From NCBI GenBank assembly GCA_025929655.1, contig JAICPV010000011.1:1-15626 (forward strand): a stretch of DNA of 15,626 nt, in the 5' to 3' direction. How positions within the stretch are numbered: position 1 is the stretch's first letter; each line of letters starts with the position of its first letter. Source of the DNA: Pyrinomonadaceae bacterium (GTDB lineage Bacteria > Acidobacteriota > Blastocatellia > Pyrinomonadales > Pyrinomonadaceae). Below, piece after piece: positions 13,581-15,626 of this stretch. The translations under genes and the position numbers were made by a program. A model generated the notes under the pieces. That model ran no database searches, was not told the DNA's origin, and worked only from the letters and a program-made list of their open reading frames with translations.

Positions 13581-15512
13581 ATGTTATTCAGGCTTTCAGA
13601 CGTTAAAAAATCCTACGGCGGCGACGAGATCCTTCGCGGCGTTTCTTTCCAGATCAATCCGGGCGAAAAGGTCGGGCTCGTGGGCCGCAACGGAGCAGGA
13701 AAGACGACCGTCTTTCGGATCGTCACGGGAAGCGAAACGGCAGACAGCGGCGACGTCGTGAAAATGAACGGCCTGAAGCTGGGCCTTCTCGATCAGCACG
13801 TTGATTTCGGAGCAGGAGAGACCGTCCATACGGCCGCTCTTTCCGCATTTAAGCAGATCCATGATATCGAAGCCGGGATGCGCGAACTCGAAGTGCGCAT
13901 GGTTACCGACCATTCCAAAGAAACACTGGACCGTTACGCGGACCTACAGATCGCTTTCGAGCAAGCCGACGGTTTTACGTATACGGCACGGGCGGAAGCG
14001 ATCCTGCTCGGCCTGGGATTTGACAAGGACGATTGGACGCTCGATACCTCGATACTTTCCGGCGGGCAGAAAAACAGGCTGGGGATGGCGAGGCTTTTGC
14101 TGTCGAATGCGGATGTTCTATTGCTGGATGAGCCGACCAACCACCTTGACGTGCATGCAGTGGAATGGCTCGAGCAGTTCCTTTTCGATTTCGATAAAGC
14201 GTACGTCGTCATCAGTCATGACCGGTATTTTCTCGACCGGACAACCCGCCGGATCGTCGAGATCGAAAATGGAAAAGCGGTCGACTATAAAGGCAACTAT
14301 TCGAAGTACGTTATTGAGCGCGCGTTGCGTCGAGAGCAACAGCAGCGGGAGTTCGAGAACCAGCAGGCCTTTATCAGCAAAACACAGGCGTTCATACGCA
14401 AGAATCTCGAAGGGCAAAAGACCAAACAGGCGAAATCGCGCCGCAACATGCTTGAACGTCTCGATCGTGTCGATGCGGTCGCCGCGGAAAAGCACGGCGG
14501 TTCGTTTGGGCTGAAGAAGGTTGAGCGTACAGGGACAAACGTCCTTGCCGTCGAAGACCTATCCGTCGGATACGACAGCACGCCGCTTGCGGCGAACATC
14601 AATTTCTCGATCCTTCGCGGCGAAACGCTCGGCATTATCGGCGCGAACGGCACGGGGAAGACCACGCTTTTAAAGACGCTGCTTGGCGAGATCCGGGAAT
14701 TGGCGGGCGATATCCGCTGGGGAACGAAGGTCGACACCGGCTATTATTCGCAGAACCTCCACGACCTGGAACCGCGCAACGAAGTGATCCAGGAATTGAG
14801 ACGCATCGCGCCGTTGGCGGACAACGGCGAGCTTCGTTCGTTTCTTGCTCGCTTTCTGTTTTTCGGCGAGGATGTCTTCAAATCCGTGGGGGATCTTTCC
14901 GGCGGCGAAAAGGGAAGGTTAAGCCTCGCCAAGCTGATCTACTCGCGGAAGAATGTTCTGATCCTCGACGAGCCAACGAACCATCTAGACATCCCCGCCC
15001 GCGAAGCGCTCGAGGACGCGCTTGCCGAATACGACGGCACGATCATAACCGTCAGCCACGACCGTTTCTTCCTGGACAAGATCGCGACGCAGATCCTATC
15101 GTTCGAAGACAACGGCGGCGTCGATGCATATCCCGGCAACTACACCGAATATCACGACTGGAAGGCAGGAACGCGGACATCCATGTACGCCGTCGAGGTC
15201 GGAAGTCCAGAGTCGTTTGCTATGAATGACGTGAAGGAAACAGGAGTTGCGGACAAGGATATCCGCGTTCCAAATAGCTCCCTTAGCAAAAATCAGCGTA
15301 TGCAGATCGAAAACCGGATCAAGAAGATCGAGTCGGAGATCTCCAAACTAGAAGATCTGTCGGCGAAACTTTCAACAGAAATGTCCGATCCAATGATCGC
15401 GGGCGATTTTGAAGCTCTGAACAACGTAACTATGCGTCACGCGGAGACTGAGAAGGCGATAAAGGCGCTTTACGCCGAGTGGGATGAACTTAGCTCGCAG
15501 CTTGAAGGTTAG
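13581..15512 (+). CDS. ABC-F family ATPase (Uup/EttA-like, ribosome-associated)
   Basis: ABC-F proteins are soluble twin ATPases that bind the ribosomal E site, rescuing stalled translation or protecting against antibiotics; they have no membrane domain. From ATG 13581 the protein is 643 aa. The first ATPase domain has Walker A GRNGAGKT (35-42), signature LSGGQ (159-163) and a Walker B ending in Asp183-Glu184, then SHDRYFLDR. The linker (about 236-320) is rich in Lys, Arg and Gln with FIRKNLEGQKTKQAKSRR, the ribosome-contacting region. The second domain has GANGTGKT (354-361), LSGGEK (439-444), Walker B with Asp463-Glu464 and SHDRFFLDK. A C-terminal coiled coil (about 568-643) resembles that of Uup. 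An in-frame TTG at 13530 would add 17 residues before the usual MLFRLSDVKKSYG start and is rejected. The exact subfamily was not resolved. Confidence 0.95.
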   Translation: MLFRLSDVKKSYGGDEILRGVSFQINPGEKVGLVGRNGAGKTTVFRIVTGSETADSGDVVKMNGLKLGLLDQHVDFGAGETVHTAALSAFKQIHDIEAGMRELEVRMVTDHSKETLDRYADLQIAFEQADGFTYTARAEAILLGLGFDKDDWTLDTSILSGGQKNRLGMARLLLSNADVLLLDEPTNHLDVHAVEWLEQFLFDFDKAYVVISHDRYFLDRTTRRIVEIENGKAVDYKGNYSKYVIERALRREQQQREFENQQAFISKTQAFIRKNLEGQKTKQAKSRRNMLERLDRVDAVAAEKHGGSFGLKKVERTGTNVLAVEDLSVGYDSTPLAANINFSILRGETLGIIGANGTGKTTLLKTLLGEIRELAGDIRWGTKVDTGYYSQNLHDLEPRNEVIQELRRIAPLADNGELRSFLARFLFFGEDVFKSVGDLSGGEKGRLSLAKLIYSRKNVLILDEPTNHLDIPAREALEDALAEYDGTIITVSHDRFFLDKIATQILSFEDNGGVDAYPGNYTEYHDWKAGTRTSMYAVEVGSPESFAMNDVKETGVADKDIRVPNSSLSKNQRMQIENRIKKIESEISKLEDLSAKLSTEMSDPMIAGDFEALNNVTMRHAETEKAIKALYAEWDELSSQLEG

Positions 15513-15626
15513 CGTCGAACTAATTGGAACCCGTACCGATCTTCTTCTTCGACTTCTTCGACATACTTTTTCACGCCGAAAAACGATGCGATTTCTTAAC
15601 TACGAAATCACACGAAAGGACACGAA
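15513..15626. other. Gene-free right end of the window
   Basis: After the ABC-F stop there are 114 nt with no convincing gene. Positions 15541-15563 contain a repeated CTTCTTCGAC pattern. On the minus strand only a 14-codon Lys/Ser-rich frame starts here, with no good ribosome-binding site. Confidence 0.5.
15602..15626. repeat. Start of a 10-nt-period ACGAAA repeat, cut by the window edge
   Basis: ACGAAATCAC, ACGAAAGGAC and ACGAA follow each other at 15602, 15612 and 15622, about two and a half units of 10 nt. The repeat runs off the window, so its length and nature cannot be judged. Confidence 0.4.

Noticed and set aside
15520..15562. 14-codon Lys/Ser-rich minus-strand frame after the ABC-F gene
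   Set aside because: It is very short, has no good ribosome-binding site and no family match; the repeated CTTCTTCGAC pattern explains its composition.
1..15626. CRISPR arrays, tRNA or rRNA genes, transposases, prophage or toxin-antitoxin genes
   Set aside because: None was seen: no regularly spaced repeats, no tRNA-like cloverleaf I could recognise and no reading frame resembling these families.

Overview
The window is about 15.6 kb of moderately GC-rich, gene-dense bacterial chromosome from a Gram-negative (diderm) organism. It is mostly housekeeping and cell-envelope genes. Diderm architecture is shown by a TonB-like protein with ExbB and two ExbD proteins, by lipoprotein signal peptides and by a periplasmic PpiC/SurA-type chaperone. 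The gene content, the Asn/Ala/Thr-rich lipoprotein tails and the short palindromic repeats remind me of Acidobacteriota (Blastocatellia-like). That taxonomic guess is inference only, because no rRNA or other phylogenetic marker was compared.

Layout. (1) Positions 1-4747 form a co-directional run: the 3' end of a thioredoxin-like gene, then tgt, yajC, secD and secF. The tgt-yajC-secD-secF order is the classic conserved queuosine/Sec cluster. The first stop and the tgt start overlap as TAATG, and secD and secF are 3 nt apart, which suggests translational coupling. (2) Positions 4748-5124 are a 377-nt gene-free leader with a plausible sigma-70 promoter. (3) Positions 5125-8970 hold an envelope energy-transduction module: TonB-like protein, ExbB/TolQ-like protein, two ExbD/TolR-like proteins and a TPR-type putative lipoprotein, with hairpins in two of the gaps. 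(4) Positions 9107-11774 hold a bifunctional-type RelA/SpoT (p)ppGpp enzyme and a RidA deaminase. (5) The minus-strand rpmB (ribosomal protein L28, zinc-ribbon form) converges on ridA. It diverges from a plus-strand PpiC/SurA-type lipoprotein foldase. (6) An ABC-F ATPase closes the window, followed by 114 nt without a convincing gene.

How the parts fit. YajC-SecD-SecF assists Sec export. The foldase lipoprotein acts on exported proteins. TonB-ExbB-ExbD couples the proton-motive force to outer-membrane work. Tgt, L28, ABC-F and RelA/SpoT serve translation and its stress control.

The most unusual feature is a 75-bp palindromic element (24-bp perfect arms) inside tgt. It is in frame and adds about 26 residues to an otherwise well-conserved enzyme, just before its LFGIIQG strand. 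This resembles in principle the protein-coding palindromic elements known from Rickettsia. Other points worth checking are twin hairpins with compensatory changes between exbB and exbD, an 18-nt motif shared by two envelope-gene leaders (one copy also fits a sigma-54 promoter), and a terminator-like hairpin that ends 6 nt before the ABC-F start and covers its only ribosome-binding candidate.
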